Positions 1-5,962 of a stretch of 5,962 nt of DNA are shown one piece after another. The notes below the pieces were generated by a model. It was not told where the DNA came from and did no database searches. It was given only the letters and a program-made list of their open reading frames with translations. Each line of letters starts with the position of its first letter. Position 1 is the stretch's first letter. The stretch is from NCBI GenBank assembly GCA_947478935.1, contig CANJXV010000162.1, forward strand, positions 1 through 5,962, in the 5' to 3' direction. Position numbers and translations under genes: made by a program. The stretch is from Comamonadaceae bacterium (GTDB lineage Bacteria; Pseudomonadota; Gammaproteobacteria; Burkholderiales; Burkholderiaceae_C).

Positions 1-714
1 CACAACCCCGAATTCACCATGATGGAGTTTTACGCGGCGTATTGGAATTACCGCGACCTGATGGAGTTCACAGAAGCATTGGTGCGTGACGCGGCGCTCA
101 AAGCGGTGGGCACCTTGGCACTGAGTTATGACGACAAACCGGTGAACCTAGCAGCGCCTTTTGAGCGCTTAACGATATTGGAAGCTATCGATAAATACAC
201 CGACGCCGGTACCAATGTGAGCGATGCGGATTGGCTACGCGCAGCCTTGCGCAAAGCCGGTCTTAGCGATGCCAAAAATAAGTTATCCAAGCGCAGTTTG
301 GCGGGCTTGCAAGTGATGTATTTTGAAGAGCATGTGGAAGACAAACTATGGCAACCTACCTTTATTTGCGAGCACCCAGTCGAAATTTCACCCTTAGCCC
401 GTGCAAGCGACACCCATCCGGAAGTGACAGAACGCTTTGAGTTATATATCACCGGGCGGGAATTTGGCAACGGGTTTAGCGAACTCAACGACGCACAGGA
501 CCAGGCTGAACGATTTGCCGCGCAAGTTAGCGCCAAAGACAGCGGCGACGACGAGGCCATGTTTTACGACCACGATTTTGTGCGGGCACTGGAATACGGC
601 ATGCCACCCACCGGCGGTTGCGGTATTGGCATCGACCGATTGATGATGCTGCTCACTGACAGCCCCAGCATCCGTGACGTGATTTTGTTCCCTGCCCTGC
701 GCCGGGAAAATTGA
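1..714 (+). CDS. lysS: Lysyl-tRNA synthetase, class II (C-terminal part, 5' end outside the window)
   Basis: This cytoplasmic enzyme charges tRNA-Lys with lysine using ATP. The open frame runs from base 1 to a TGA at 712-714 and gives 237 residues, a little under half of the roughly 500-residue family length. The anticodon-binding OB domain, motif 1 and the start of motif 2 lie to the left of the window. What remains is catalytic core. It opens with HNPEFTMMEFYAAYWNY, the distal part of class II motif 2 in the LysRS form, and it ends with the motif 3 block GGCGIGIDRLMMLL close to the C-terminus, with the ATP-contacting arginine. The final ILFPALR is typical of bacterial LysRS. The ATGs at 19 and 22 are internal methionines, not starts. 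The YgjP-like gene follows directly on the same strand. Identity is near certain; only the N-terminal portion cannot be assessed. Confidence 0.97.
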   Translation, partial: HNPEFTMMEFYAAYWNYRDLMEFTEALVRDAALKAVGTLALSYDDKPVNLAAPFERLTILEAIDKYTDAGTNVSDADWLRAALRKAGLSDAKNKLSKRSLAGLQVMYFEEHVEDKLWQPTFICEHPVEISPLARASDTHPEVTERFELYITGREFGNGFSELNDAQDQAERFAAQVSAKDSGDDEAMFYDHDFVRALEYGMPPTGGCGIGIDRLMMLLTDSPSIRDVILFPALRREN

Positions 715-737
715 GTCAGCCGGGACCCGGTATCAAC

Positions 738-1271
738 ATGAACGCCGCTGGGCCACTGCCGGTGGCAGCGCCTTATTTGCGCGCCTACCCACAGGACACG
801 GTTTTCCAAGTACTCACCATGCTCACGCGCGGAACTGTGGGTGACTGGTTGCTTGGCAAATACCCGCAAGCGCACGCGGTACGTACTGACAGCGCTTTGT
901 ACGGCTATGTCCAGGACATCCGCCAAAGCAGCATGCGCAGCGCTGCCTCCTTAAGCAAAGTGGCGTACGACAGCAAATTACAGGTGATTGCCCACGCGCT
1001 GGGAACGCATACCCGCATTTCACGGGTGCAAGGTGCCAAGCTCAAGACCAAGCATGAGTTGCGCATTGCCAGCATTTTCAAAGCGGCGCCGGAAGAATTT
1101 TTGCGCATGATCGTAGTCCATGAGCTGGCCCATTTGCGCGAAAAAGACCACAACAAAAGTTTTTATCAGCTATGCGAACACATGGAGCCGCACTACCACC
1201 AACTGGAATTTGAACTGCGCGTGTACCTAACCTACCTAGATGCAGGCGGTAGCGGCCTATGGGGGCGTTAA
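738..1271 (+). CDS. YgjP-like metallopeptidase-domain protein (M48-like, DUF45 family)
   Basis: This is a small protein of the YgjP-like family, which has a zincin fold; no cellular role can be assigned from sequence. From ATG 738 it has 177 residues. The metal site is clear: VVHELAHLREKDHNKSFY gives an HExxH motif at about residues 128-132 with a likely third histidine ligand near 138, followed by the family's conserved tail HMEPHYHQLEFELRVYL. No signal peptide or membrane helix is visible, so it is probably cytoplasmic. The start is uncertain. A TTG at 711 overlaps the lysS stop (TTGA) and would add 9 residues, but purines upstream of it sit too close to act as a good ribosome site; ATG 738 also has only a weak GGGA upstream. 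The 23-bp gap to lysS suggests co-transcription. E. coli YgjP has been reported to hydrolyse UTP; whether that applies here is unknown. Its 3' end overlaps the convergent lyase gene. Confidence 0.88.
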   Translation: MNAAGPLPVAAPYLRAYPQDTVFQVLTMLTRGTVGDWLLGKYPQAHAVRTDSALYGYVQDIRQSSMRSAASLSKVAYDSKLQVIAHALGTHTRISRVQGAKLKTKHELRIASIFKAAPEEFLRMIVVHELAHLREKDHNKSFYQLCEHMEPHYHQLEFELRVYLTYLDAGGSGLWGR

Positions 1272-2465
1272 GGCGCGCAGTGCCTGCGCAATATCGGCCT
1301 GCAAGTCCTCGTTCGCCTCAAAGCCCACGGCAAATCGCACCAGCGTGCCAGCGGCGATACCGGCAGGCCAGCCGCCCCGCATACGCGCCAAGTTGTAGGG
1401 CACGACCAGACTGACCGGCCCGGCCCAGCTATAACCTAGCCTGAACAACTGCAAGCTATCGCAAAAGGCATCCACCTGGTCTTGCGTATAGGCGGGATCA
1501 ATCACCACGCTGAACAGGCAAGCCGCCGCACCAGCACCCTCTGGCGCGCATAAGCGCTGCCAATGCACATGACCCGGAGAACCACCAAGTGCCGGATGTA
1601 ATACCTGCACAAAAGCGGCTTGCGTCTGGCACCAGGCGGCTAGCGCACGCGTGCTTTGGTCTTGGGCCTGGTAGCGCATGGCAATGGACGGCAAGCCGCG
1701 CAATACCATCTCTGCATCATTGGGCCCCACGTTCAAGCCCATGCGCATATGGCAAAGCTTGATGCGCATATGCAAATTCGCATCGCGCGTGATCACACTA
1801 CCCATCAAAACATCTCCGCCACCACTGGGGTATTTGGTGAGCGCCTGGATAGAAAGATCCACTGCGCAAGGATGGCCTGGCGTCAGGTCAAAGGGCGCGA
1901 ACGCAATACCGGCGCCCCAGGTGTTGTCCAGGGCCACCAGTGCACCATGCAGCTTGCAGATGCGGGTCAATTGCGCAAGATCCGGAAACTCCAGGGTGAC
2001 CGAGCCCGGCGCTTCCAGCCAGACCAGGCGCGTCGCGTCGGAAAGCTTGGACTGCAAGTCCTGCGGATCCATGGGGTTGTAAAAACGGTGGCGCACGCCC
2101 CAGCCTACAAACTCGCCTTCCACAAGGGTTTTGTTGGGCTCGTAGCAGTTATCGGGCAGCAACACCTCGTCACCCGATTGCAATAATGCCAAGGCCACCA
2201 AGGCAATCGCCGAAAGGCCGCTGGGCGTAAGCACACATTGCAGACCGCCCTCCAGGCTGCAAAGCCGCTCTTCTAGGGTGTAGGTGGTAGGCGTGCCATG
2301 CAAGCCATAGGTGTATGCCGTTTTGTCTTTCCACTGGCGACTGCGCATAGCCGCCACCGAAGGGAAAAACACCGTAGACGCTTTGAAAACGCCCGCAGCG
2401 GGAGACTCAAAACCACCCGGTGGTTCGTAAGGGTGGTGTATCAGCGTGGTGCTTATTTGCTTCAT
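1257..2465 (-). CDS. metC: Cystathionine beta-lyase-type PLP enzyme (Cys/Met metabolism family)
   Basis: This is probably the PLP-dependent enzyme that cleaves cystathionine to homocysteine, pyruvate and ammonia in methionine synthesis. The 402-residue length fits the family. Visible landmarks are YTYGLHGTPTTYTLEERL at about 51-68 (substrate and cofactor phosphate region of the neighbouring subunit), PSGLSAI at 81-87 (PLP phosphate loop), VALDNTWGAG at 177-186 with the pyridine-nitrogen aspartate D180, and SIQALTKYPSGGGDVLMG with Schiff-base lysine K211. The frame stays open upstream to 2534, but that would overlap the preceding gene by 56 bp with non-family sequence. ATG 2465 gives the family-like start MKQISTTLIHHPYEPPGGFE. 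It lies 13 bp after the phosphoribosyltransferase stop, and a possible Shine-Dalgarno overlaps that stop. Related gamma-synthase and gamma-lyase members share this fold, so the exact reaction is inferred from the YGLHGTPTT-type signature. The stop is TAG at 1257-1259. Confidence 0.92.
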   Translation of the reverse strand: MKQISTTLIHHPYEPPGGFESPAAGVFKASTVFFPSVAAMRSRQWKDKTAYTYGLHGTPTTYTLEERLCSLEGGLQCVLTPSGLSAIALVALALLQSGDEVLLPDNCYEPNKTLVEGEFVGWGVRHRFYNPMDPQDLQSKLSDATRLVWLEAPGSVTLEFPDLAQLTRICKLHGALVALDNTWGAGIAFAPFDLTPGHPCAVDLSIQALTKYPSGGGDVLMGSVITRDANLHMRIKLCHMRMGLNVGPNDAEMVLRGLPSIAMRYQAQDQSTRALAAWCQTQAAFVQVLHPALGGSPGHVHWQRLCAPEGAGAAACLFSVVIDPAYTQDQVDAFCDSLQLFRLGYSWAGPVSLVVPYNLARMRGGWPAGIAAGTLVRFAVGFEANEDLQADIAQALRALTPP

Positions 2466-2474
2466 CCGCGTGAC

Positions 2475-2480
2475 CCGCCT
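2475..2480 (-). promoter_or_regulatory. Possible ribosome binding site for the lyase gene (AGGCGG)
   Basis: On the minus strand AGGCGG lies 9 nt upstream of the chosen ATG at 2465 and overlaps the TAG stop of the phosphoribosyltransferase gene. Overlap of this kind would favour re-initiation by ribosomes finishing the upstream gene. The match to the anti-Shine-Dalgarno sequence is only moderate. Confidence 0.4.
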
Positions 2481-3003
2481 AGACGCTCCACTTTTGGATG
2501 AGCTGCGCCGGACGCATGGCGTCATAACTCTCAAAGGGCTGATGGATCCAAGGGTTCGTGGGCAGAAATTCCACCGAATAATCCGGCGTGAAAGTAGACA
2601 AGGCCTTGGTCCAGATCACCGCGCTGCGCAACTCGGTAATGGGCGCGTAGTTATTTTTTAACTGGTGGATCACCGCATTGAGCGTATGGCCCGAGTCGGC
2701 CAAATCATCGACCAGCAAGACCCTACCGGCGATCTCACCTTTGGGTGTGGTGATGAAGCGCGCGATGTCCAAATGACCTTGCACCGTGCCGGCGTCGGAG
2801 CGGTAAGAGCTGGTGGACATGATGGCTAGCGGCTTATCAAAAACCCTGGACAAAATATCACCCGGACGCATGCCTCCGCGTGCAAGACACAAAATCGTGT
2901 CGAACTCCCAGCCTGACTGAAACACCTTGATCGCGAGCTTTTCGATCAGGTTGTGGTACTCGTCATAGCTCACATACAAATGTTTGCCGTCTTCCGTCAA
3001 CAT
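2479..3003 (-). CDS. Purine phosphoribosyltransferase, xanthine-guanine (Gpt)-like
   Basis: This is a type I phosphoribosyltransferase, predicted to join PRPP to a purine base in the cytoplasm. The 174-residue protein shows the expected elements in order: the pyrophosphate loop LCLARGGMRPGD at about 38-49, a flexible region with STSSYRS, the PRPP-binding motif VLLVDDLADSGHTL at 95-108, and a C-terminal purine-pocket segment NPWIHQPFE at 150-158. That last block resembles the TWIEQPW segment of E. coli Gpt, whose tryptophan packs on the base, which points to xanthine, guanine or hypoxanthine. Databases usually call such genes only 'phosphoribosyltransferase'. A TTG at 3009 would add two residues but directly abuts the ribosome site, so ATG 3003, with AAGGAG six bases upstream, is preferred. 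It lies 78 bp after purA, which consumes IMP, in keeping with purine salvage. Fold assignment is firm; base preference is inferred. Confidence 0.93.
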   Translation of the reverse strand: MLTEDGKHLYVSYDEYHNLIEKLAIKVFQSGWEFDTILCLARGGMRPGDILSRVFDKPLAIMSTSSYRSDAGTVQGHLDIARFITTPKGEIAGRVLLVDDLADSGHTLNAVIHQLKNNYAPITELRSAVIWTKALSTFTPDYSVEFLPTNPWIHQPFESYDAMRPAQLIQKWSV

Positions 3004-3009
3004 ACCCAA

Positions 3010-3015
3010 CTCCTT
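3010..3015 (-). promoter_or_regulatory. Strong ribosome binding site of the phosphoribosyltransferase gene (AAGGAG)
   Basis: On the minus strand a perfect AAGGAG precedes ATG 3003 with a 6-nt spacer. It decides the start in favour of that ATG over the in-frame TTG at 3009, which would leave no spacer. It is the only strong Shine-Dalgarno sequence I see in this gene run. Confidence 0.75.
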
Positions 3016-3081
3016 GGTAAATACGATCCTGCCGTGTAGGCCGCTGCGTTAATCAATATCAAAAACTCGCAAGAGCCGACT

Positions 3082-4458
3082 TCATGGCGCCTGGTAGGGG
3101 TCACGCATCAAGATGGTGTGATCTCGATCCGGACTGGTGGATACCATATGAATCGGCACGCCAGTCAGTACAGCAATACGCTCCAAATAACGGCGCGCCT
3201 CTTCAGGCAGTTGTTTGTAGTCGGTCACACCCACGGTGCTTTGCGTCCAGCCGGGCATGGATTCATACACCGGCTCGCATCGAGCGATTTCGTCCGCGCC
3301 CATGGGCAAAATATCGGTAAGAGCACCGTCCAGCATATAGCCGGTACACAGCTTGAGCTCGCTCAGGCCGTCAAGCACATCCAACTTGGTAATGCACAAA
3401 CCGCTCAGGCCATTGACCTGGGCCGAGCGCTTGAGCAAAGCTGCGTCGAACCACCCGCAGCGGCGCGAGCGTCCAGTGGTAACGCCTTTTTCGGCGCCCA
3501 CAGTGCTCATGTGGTAACCCGGCGTACCGGGCACTTCCCATTGCAGCTCAGTCGGGAATGGGCCGCTGCCCACGCGCGTGCAATAGGCTTTGGTAATGCC
3601 CAAGATGTAATGCAGCATACCGGGGCCAACGCCCGCGCCGGCAGACGCATTACCCGCGACGCAATTGCTGGAAGTGACGAATGGGTAGGTGCCGTGGTCC
3701 ACATCAAGCAAGGTACCTTGAGCGCCTTCGAACAAGAGGTTTGCTCCTGATTGGTGCGCGTCATTGAGTTCGCGGGAGACATCGGCCATCATAGGCGTGA
3801 GCAACTTGGCATGTTCCATCGCCTGGGCATACACCGGCTCAAACTGGACTTCACCGTCTTTCATGTAGGGTGCCAAGCCAGGACCAAAATCAAAAGATTG
3901 GGAGCCCAGAAAGCTGGTCAGCACATGGTTGTGCAAAGCCAATAAATCACGGAGCTTGTCGGCAAAACGCTGGGGGAATTTCATGTCCTGCACGCGCAAA
4001 GCACGGCGAGCAATTTTGTCTTCGTAGGCTGGGCCGATGCCACGACCGGTGGTACCTATTTTTTCGTTACCACCTTTTTCACGAGCGGCTTCACGGGCCA
4101 CGTCGAGCGCCGCGTGAAAAGGCAGAATGAGCGGGCAGGCTTCGCTGATGCGCAAGCGCGAACGGACGTCCACTCCCACTTTTTCCAGCCCCTCAATTTC
4201 TTCGAATAATTTGGCTGGGGACAAGACCACGCCATTACCGATATAACACTTCACGCCCGCGCGCATGATGCCGCTGGGTATCAGGTGCAAGGCCGTTTTG
4301 ACGCCATGAATCACCAGCGTATGCCCTGCGTTATGCCCACCCTGAAAGCGCACCACGCCTTGGGCACTTTCGGTGAGCCAATCGACTAGTTTGCCTTTAC
4401 CCTCATCGCCCCACTGGGTTCCAACGACTACTACATTTCTGCCTGCGCGTGTATTCAT
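3082..4458 (-). CDS. purA: Adenylosuccinate synthetase
   Basis: This enzyme uses GTP to join IMP and aspartate into adenylosuccinate, the first committed step from IMP to AMP. It is complete at 458 residues, somewhat longer than the roughly 430 of E. coli PurA. The P-loop-like GTQWGDEGKGK ends at residue 23, with D18 the likely catalytic aspartate, and GHNAGHT at 41-47 supplies the catalytic histidine H46. IMP-loop residues GTTGRGIGPAY lie at 135-145. The aspartate-binding loop and its continuation TTGRSRRCGWFD lie at about 327-338, and the guanine-specifying TKLD is at 357-360. All key residues look intact. ATG 4458 is 12 bp after the hisZ stop; only an A-rich stretch precedes it, with no clear Shine-Dalgarno, so translation may depend on coupling to hisZ. 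The stop is TGA at 3082-3084. Confidence 0.98.
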   Translation of the reverse strand: MNTRAGRNVVVVGTQWGDEGKGKLVDWLTESAQGVVRFQGGHNAGHTLVIHGVKTALHLIPSGIMRAGVKCYIGNGVVLSPAKLFEEIEGLEKVGVDVRSRLRISEACPLILPFHAALDVAREAAREKGGNEKIGTTGRGIGPAYEDKIARRALRVQDMKFPQRFADKLRDLLALHNHVLTSFLGSQSFDFGPGLAPYMKDGEVQFEPVYAQAMEHAKLLTPMMADVSRELNDAHQSGANLLFEGAQGTLLDVDHGTYPFVTSSNCVAGNASAGAGVGPGMLHYILGITKAYCTRVGSGPFPTELQWEVPGTPGYHMSTVGAEKGVTTGRSRRCGWFDAALLKRSAQVNGLSGLCITKLDVLDGLSELKLCTGYMLDGALTDILPMGADEIARCEPVYESMPGWTQSTVGVTDYKQLPEEARRYLERIAVLTGVPIHMVSTSPDRDHTILMRDPYQAP

Positions 4459-4470
4459 GAATTTGCTTTT

Positions 4471-5619
4471 TTAAACAGGAATAAGATGCCATTCAGAGCC
4501 CTGCGCTACCAGCACACGGTCGCAATGGAACTCATCGATTTCACTTTCGTGGCCTGGCAAAACGCAAACCACCGTTTCACCGGCGCCGCGCAACTTGGCT
4601 ATCGCGCTACGCAGTCCTTTATCTTCACCCCAGGGCGCACGGATAGCCGCGCGTAAAGGTGGCCCGCTAACGACACCTACCAAAGCCTTGATGTCCAGGC
4701 TAAAGCCCACCGCCGGGCGCTCACGCCCGAATACCGAGCCGACCGCGTCATAACGTCCCCCGCGCAGAAGCGCATCGGGCGCGCCTTTGGCGTATACCGC
4801 AAAGCGCGCGCCACTGTAGTAGGCGTAGCCGCGTAAATCTGCCAGGTCGAATGAAACCGTGGTGCCTTCCAGATGGCCCGCCAGCCATTGAAGCTGGTCC
4901 AAAGCTTGGGAAATCGCAGGCAGGTCGGGTAACAAGGAGCGCGCCTGCGTGAGCACCTCCACATCGCCATAGCAACGCGTCAAGTTTTGCAAGCCAAGGC
5001 GTATCGACGCATCCGAGCGGCGCGCGATGGTGGCAATGGCTGCTGCATCTTTGACGGCCAGGGCAGCCTGAATATCGCTAGTTTCGGCAGGGCTGAGCGC
5101 GGCCAGCGATACAAGGCTGTTAACGATGCGCACATCGGCCAAGTCCACCGTAAAGTCCTGCACCTTGGCAGCGCGCAGACAATCGAGCGACAAGGTCAGT
5201 ATTTCTAGATCCGCCTCTAATCCCTGGTGCCCATAAATTTCGGCGCCTAGTTGCAAGGGTTCACGGGTGGCGTGGGGGGCGGCCGGGCGCGTATGCAACA
5301 CGGGGCCGCAATAACATAGGCGGGCTACGCCCTGGCGATTAAGCAAATGGGCATCGATGCGTGCCACTTGCGGGGTACTGTCAGCGCGCAGGCCCAGCAT
5401 ACGGCCCGAAATTTGGTCCACTAGCTTGAAAGTCTGCAAATCAAGCGACTCGCCAGTACCGGTCAGCAGAGATTCCAGGTGCTCCAGCAACGGCGGCATG
5501 ACCAGTTCGTAGCCATAGCAACGCGCCATGTCCAGCAAATTTCTACGTATTTCTTCGATGTGGCGCGCCTCAGAAGGCAGCACATCGGCAATGTGATCCG
5601 GGAGGACCCAGGCGGACAT
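4471..5619 (-). CDS. hisZ: ATP phosphoribosyltransferase regulatory subunit
   Basis: HisZ is a catalytically dead paralogue of histidyl-tRNA synthetase. It assembles with short-form HisG to give an active, histidine-regulated ATP phosphoribosyltransferase, the first step of histidine synthesis. The complete 382-residue protein has the class II synthetase-like core: WVLPDHIADVLPSEARHIEE at 4-23, a motif 2-like stretch with CYCGPVLHTRP at 102-112 and EPLQLGAEIYG at 120-130, a HisRS-type segment LRGYAYYSG at 262-270, and LLRGGRYDAVGSVFGRERPAVGFSLDI around 284-310 resembling motif 3. There is no HisRS anticodon-binding domain; the tail after about 315 is short, which separates it from HisS. hisG is not in the window. 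ATG 5619 gives the family-like start MSAWVLPDHIADVLP, but no Shine-Dalgarno precedes it. It lies 91 bp after hflC and 12 bp before purA, so it probably heads or continues the purA transcript. Confidence 0.95.
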   Translation of the reverse strand: MSAWVLPDHIADVLPSEARHIEEIRRNLLDMARCYGYELVMPPLLEHLESLLTGTGESLDLQTFKLVDQISGRMLGLRADSTPQVARIDAHLLNRQGVARLCYCGPVLHTRPAAPHATREPLQLGAEIYGHQGLEADLEILTLSLDCLRAAKVQDFTVDLADVRIVNSLVSLAALSPAETSDIQAALAVKDAAAIATIARRSDASIRLGLQNLTRCYGDVEVLTQARSLLPDLPAISQALDQLQWLAGHLEGTTVSFDLADLRGYAYYSGARFAVYAKGAPDALLRGGRYDAVGSVFGRERPAVGFSLDIKALVGVVSGPPLRAAIRAPWGEDKGLRSAIAKLRGAGETVVCVLPGHESEIDEFHCDRVLVAQGSEWHLIPV

Positions 5620-5670
5620 GGATAAAGTGGGGTGCGGTTAAAAACGCGATTTTACCGGCCAAACCCGAGC

Positions 5671-5690
5671 CCCGCCCCCTTGGGAGCGGG
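5671..5690 (-). other. GC-rich hairpin in the hflC-hisZ gap
   Basis: The minus strand of the 91-bp gap between hflC and hisZ contains an 8-bp stem, CCCGCUCC pairing with GGGGCGGG around a CAAG loop, with one U-G wobble. It starts 20 nt after the hflC stop and ends about 51 nt before the hisZ ATG. No run of T follows directly; the nearest is a TTTTT about 26 bases further on. It is therefore not a textbook intrinsic terminator. It could weaken read-through, stabilise the hflC 3' end, or be a leader structure. The rest of the gap shows no promoter I can defend. Confidence 0.45.
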
Positions 5691-5710
5691 AATCGCAGGC
5701 ACGCTGCCGC

Positions 5711-5962
5711 TTATTTTTTTACCGGTGCCGAGCCAGAGCCGCCGTTACGAAAGACTTTGAAGAATTCGCTGGAGGAAGGGTCCAGCACCATCACGTCGCT
5801 CTTGTTTGCGAAACTGTTTTTGTAAGCCTCCAAGCTGCGATAAAACTGCGCAAACTGGGGATCGCGATTAAAGGCATCGGCATAAATACGGGCCGCCTCG
5901 GCATCGCCCTCTCCCTTAATTTTCTGGGCATCGCGGTAGGCGTTGGCAATCGTCACCTCGCG
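5711..5962 (-). CDS. hflC: HflC, regulator of the FtsH membrane protease (C-terminal fragment, 5' end outside the window)
   Basis: HflC is an SPFH/prohibitin-family protein that, with HflK, forms a large membrane-anchored periplasmic complex around the FtsH protease. Only the last 84 codons (including the residues R-E at the window edge) are present, out of about 300, ending at TAA 5711-5713. The fragment shows the HflC C-terminal hallmarks: the end of the coiled-coil region with ANAYRDAQKIKGEGDAEAAR, then a helical segment around FAQFYRSLEAYKNSF, and then DVMVLDPSSSEFFKVF. The GTG at 5956 is an internal valine codon within REVTIANAY, not a start. The transmembrane anchor and SPFH domain lie outside. 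The following order hflC-hisZ-purA is familiar from Burkholderiales. A short polar tail (GGSGSAPVKK) ends the protein. Confidence 0.95.
   Translation of the reverse strand, partial: REVTIANAYRDAQKIKGEGDAEAARIYADAFNRDPQFAQFYRSLEAYKNSFANKSDVMVLDPSSSEFFKVFRNGGSGSAPVKK

Noticed and set aside
1741..1772. Direct repeat ATGCGCATATG (1741-1751 and 1762-1772)
   Set aside because: On the coding strand it encodes two His-Met-Arg tripeptides (HMRIKLCHMRM) in a conserved part of the lyase; two copies 21 bp apart in frame are explained by the protein sequence.
1656..2186. Plus-strand open frame of 176 codons opposite the lyase gene
   Set aside because: It lies entirely within the lyase coding region on the opposite strand, and its translation is low-complexity and matches no family I know.
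2466..2534. Longer N-terminus for the lyase, starting at 2534
   Set aside because: The extra 23 residues overlap the phosphoribosyltransferase gene, are Arg/Ser-rich and unlike the family; the ATG at 2465 gives a normal start.
3055..3081. Possible terminator after purA (CTC-TTGC-GAG followed by TTTTT on the minus strand)
   Set aside because: The stem has only 3 Watson-Crick pairs plus two G-U pairs, too weak to call. No convincing -35/-10 pair was found in the rest of the 78-bp purA-phosphoribosyltransferase gap either.
3118..3750. Long plus-strand open frame (210 codons) opposite purA
   Set aside because: It is fully antisense to an intact, motif-rich purA, has no recognisable domain and no ribosome site; it is a by-product of codon bias on the other strand.
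5630..5665. Promoter-like TAAAAT on the minus strand upstream of hisZ
   Set aside because: No acceptable -35 hexamer lies 16-18 bp upstream; that position is G-rich sequence of the hairpin region.

Overview
The window looks like ordinary core chromosome from a betaproteobacterium of the order Burkholderiales, probably close to Comamonadaceae. That placement rests on the gene order hflC-hisZ-purA-phosphoribosyltransferase and on how the proteins read (HisZ, PurA, the MetC-type lyase and the lysS-linked YgjP-like protein). It is inference from familiarity; no search was run. Coding density is very high, and there is no sign of mobile elements, CRISPR, tRNA or rRNA.

Layout. The plus strand (1-1271) carries the C-terminal half of class II lysyl-tRNA synthetase (lysS, cut by the left edge), followed closely by a small YgjP-like zinc metallopeptidase-fold protein. 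The minus strand (5962 down to 1257) carries, in transcription order: the last 84 codons of hflC (cut by the right edge), hisZ, purA, a xanthine-guanine-type phosphoribosyltransferase, and a cystathionine beta-lyase-type PLP enzyme. The two strands converge, and the last genes overlap tail to tail by 15 bp (1257-1271).

How the genes work together. hisZ, purA and the phosphoribosyltransferase form a nucleotide/PRPP-centred set. HisZ is the regulatory partner of ATP phosphoribosyltransferase (HisG), which joins PRPP to ATP. PurA makes adenylosuccinate from IMP on the way to AMP. The phosphoribosyltransferase is likely to use PRPP to salvage a purine base. The lyase (transsulfuration toward homocysteine and methionine) starts 13 bp after the phosphoribosyltransferase stop and is probably co-transcribed. 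Gaps in the minus-strand run are 91 bp (hflC-hisZ), 12 bp (hisZ-purA), 78 bp (purA-phosphoribosyltransferase) and 13 bp (phosphoribosyltransferase-lyase).

No stretch over 100 bp lacks a gene. I found no credible previously undescribed system. The points worth a second look are modest: a GC-rich hairpin and the lack of a Shine-Dalgarno sequence ahead of hisZ, a tail-to-tail gene overlap without a visible terminator, the substrate of the phosphoribosyltransferase, and the uncharacterised YgjP-like protein behind lysS.
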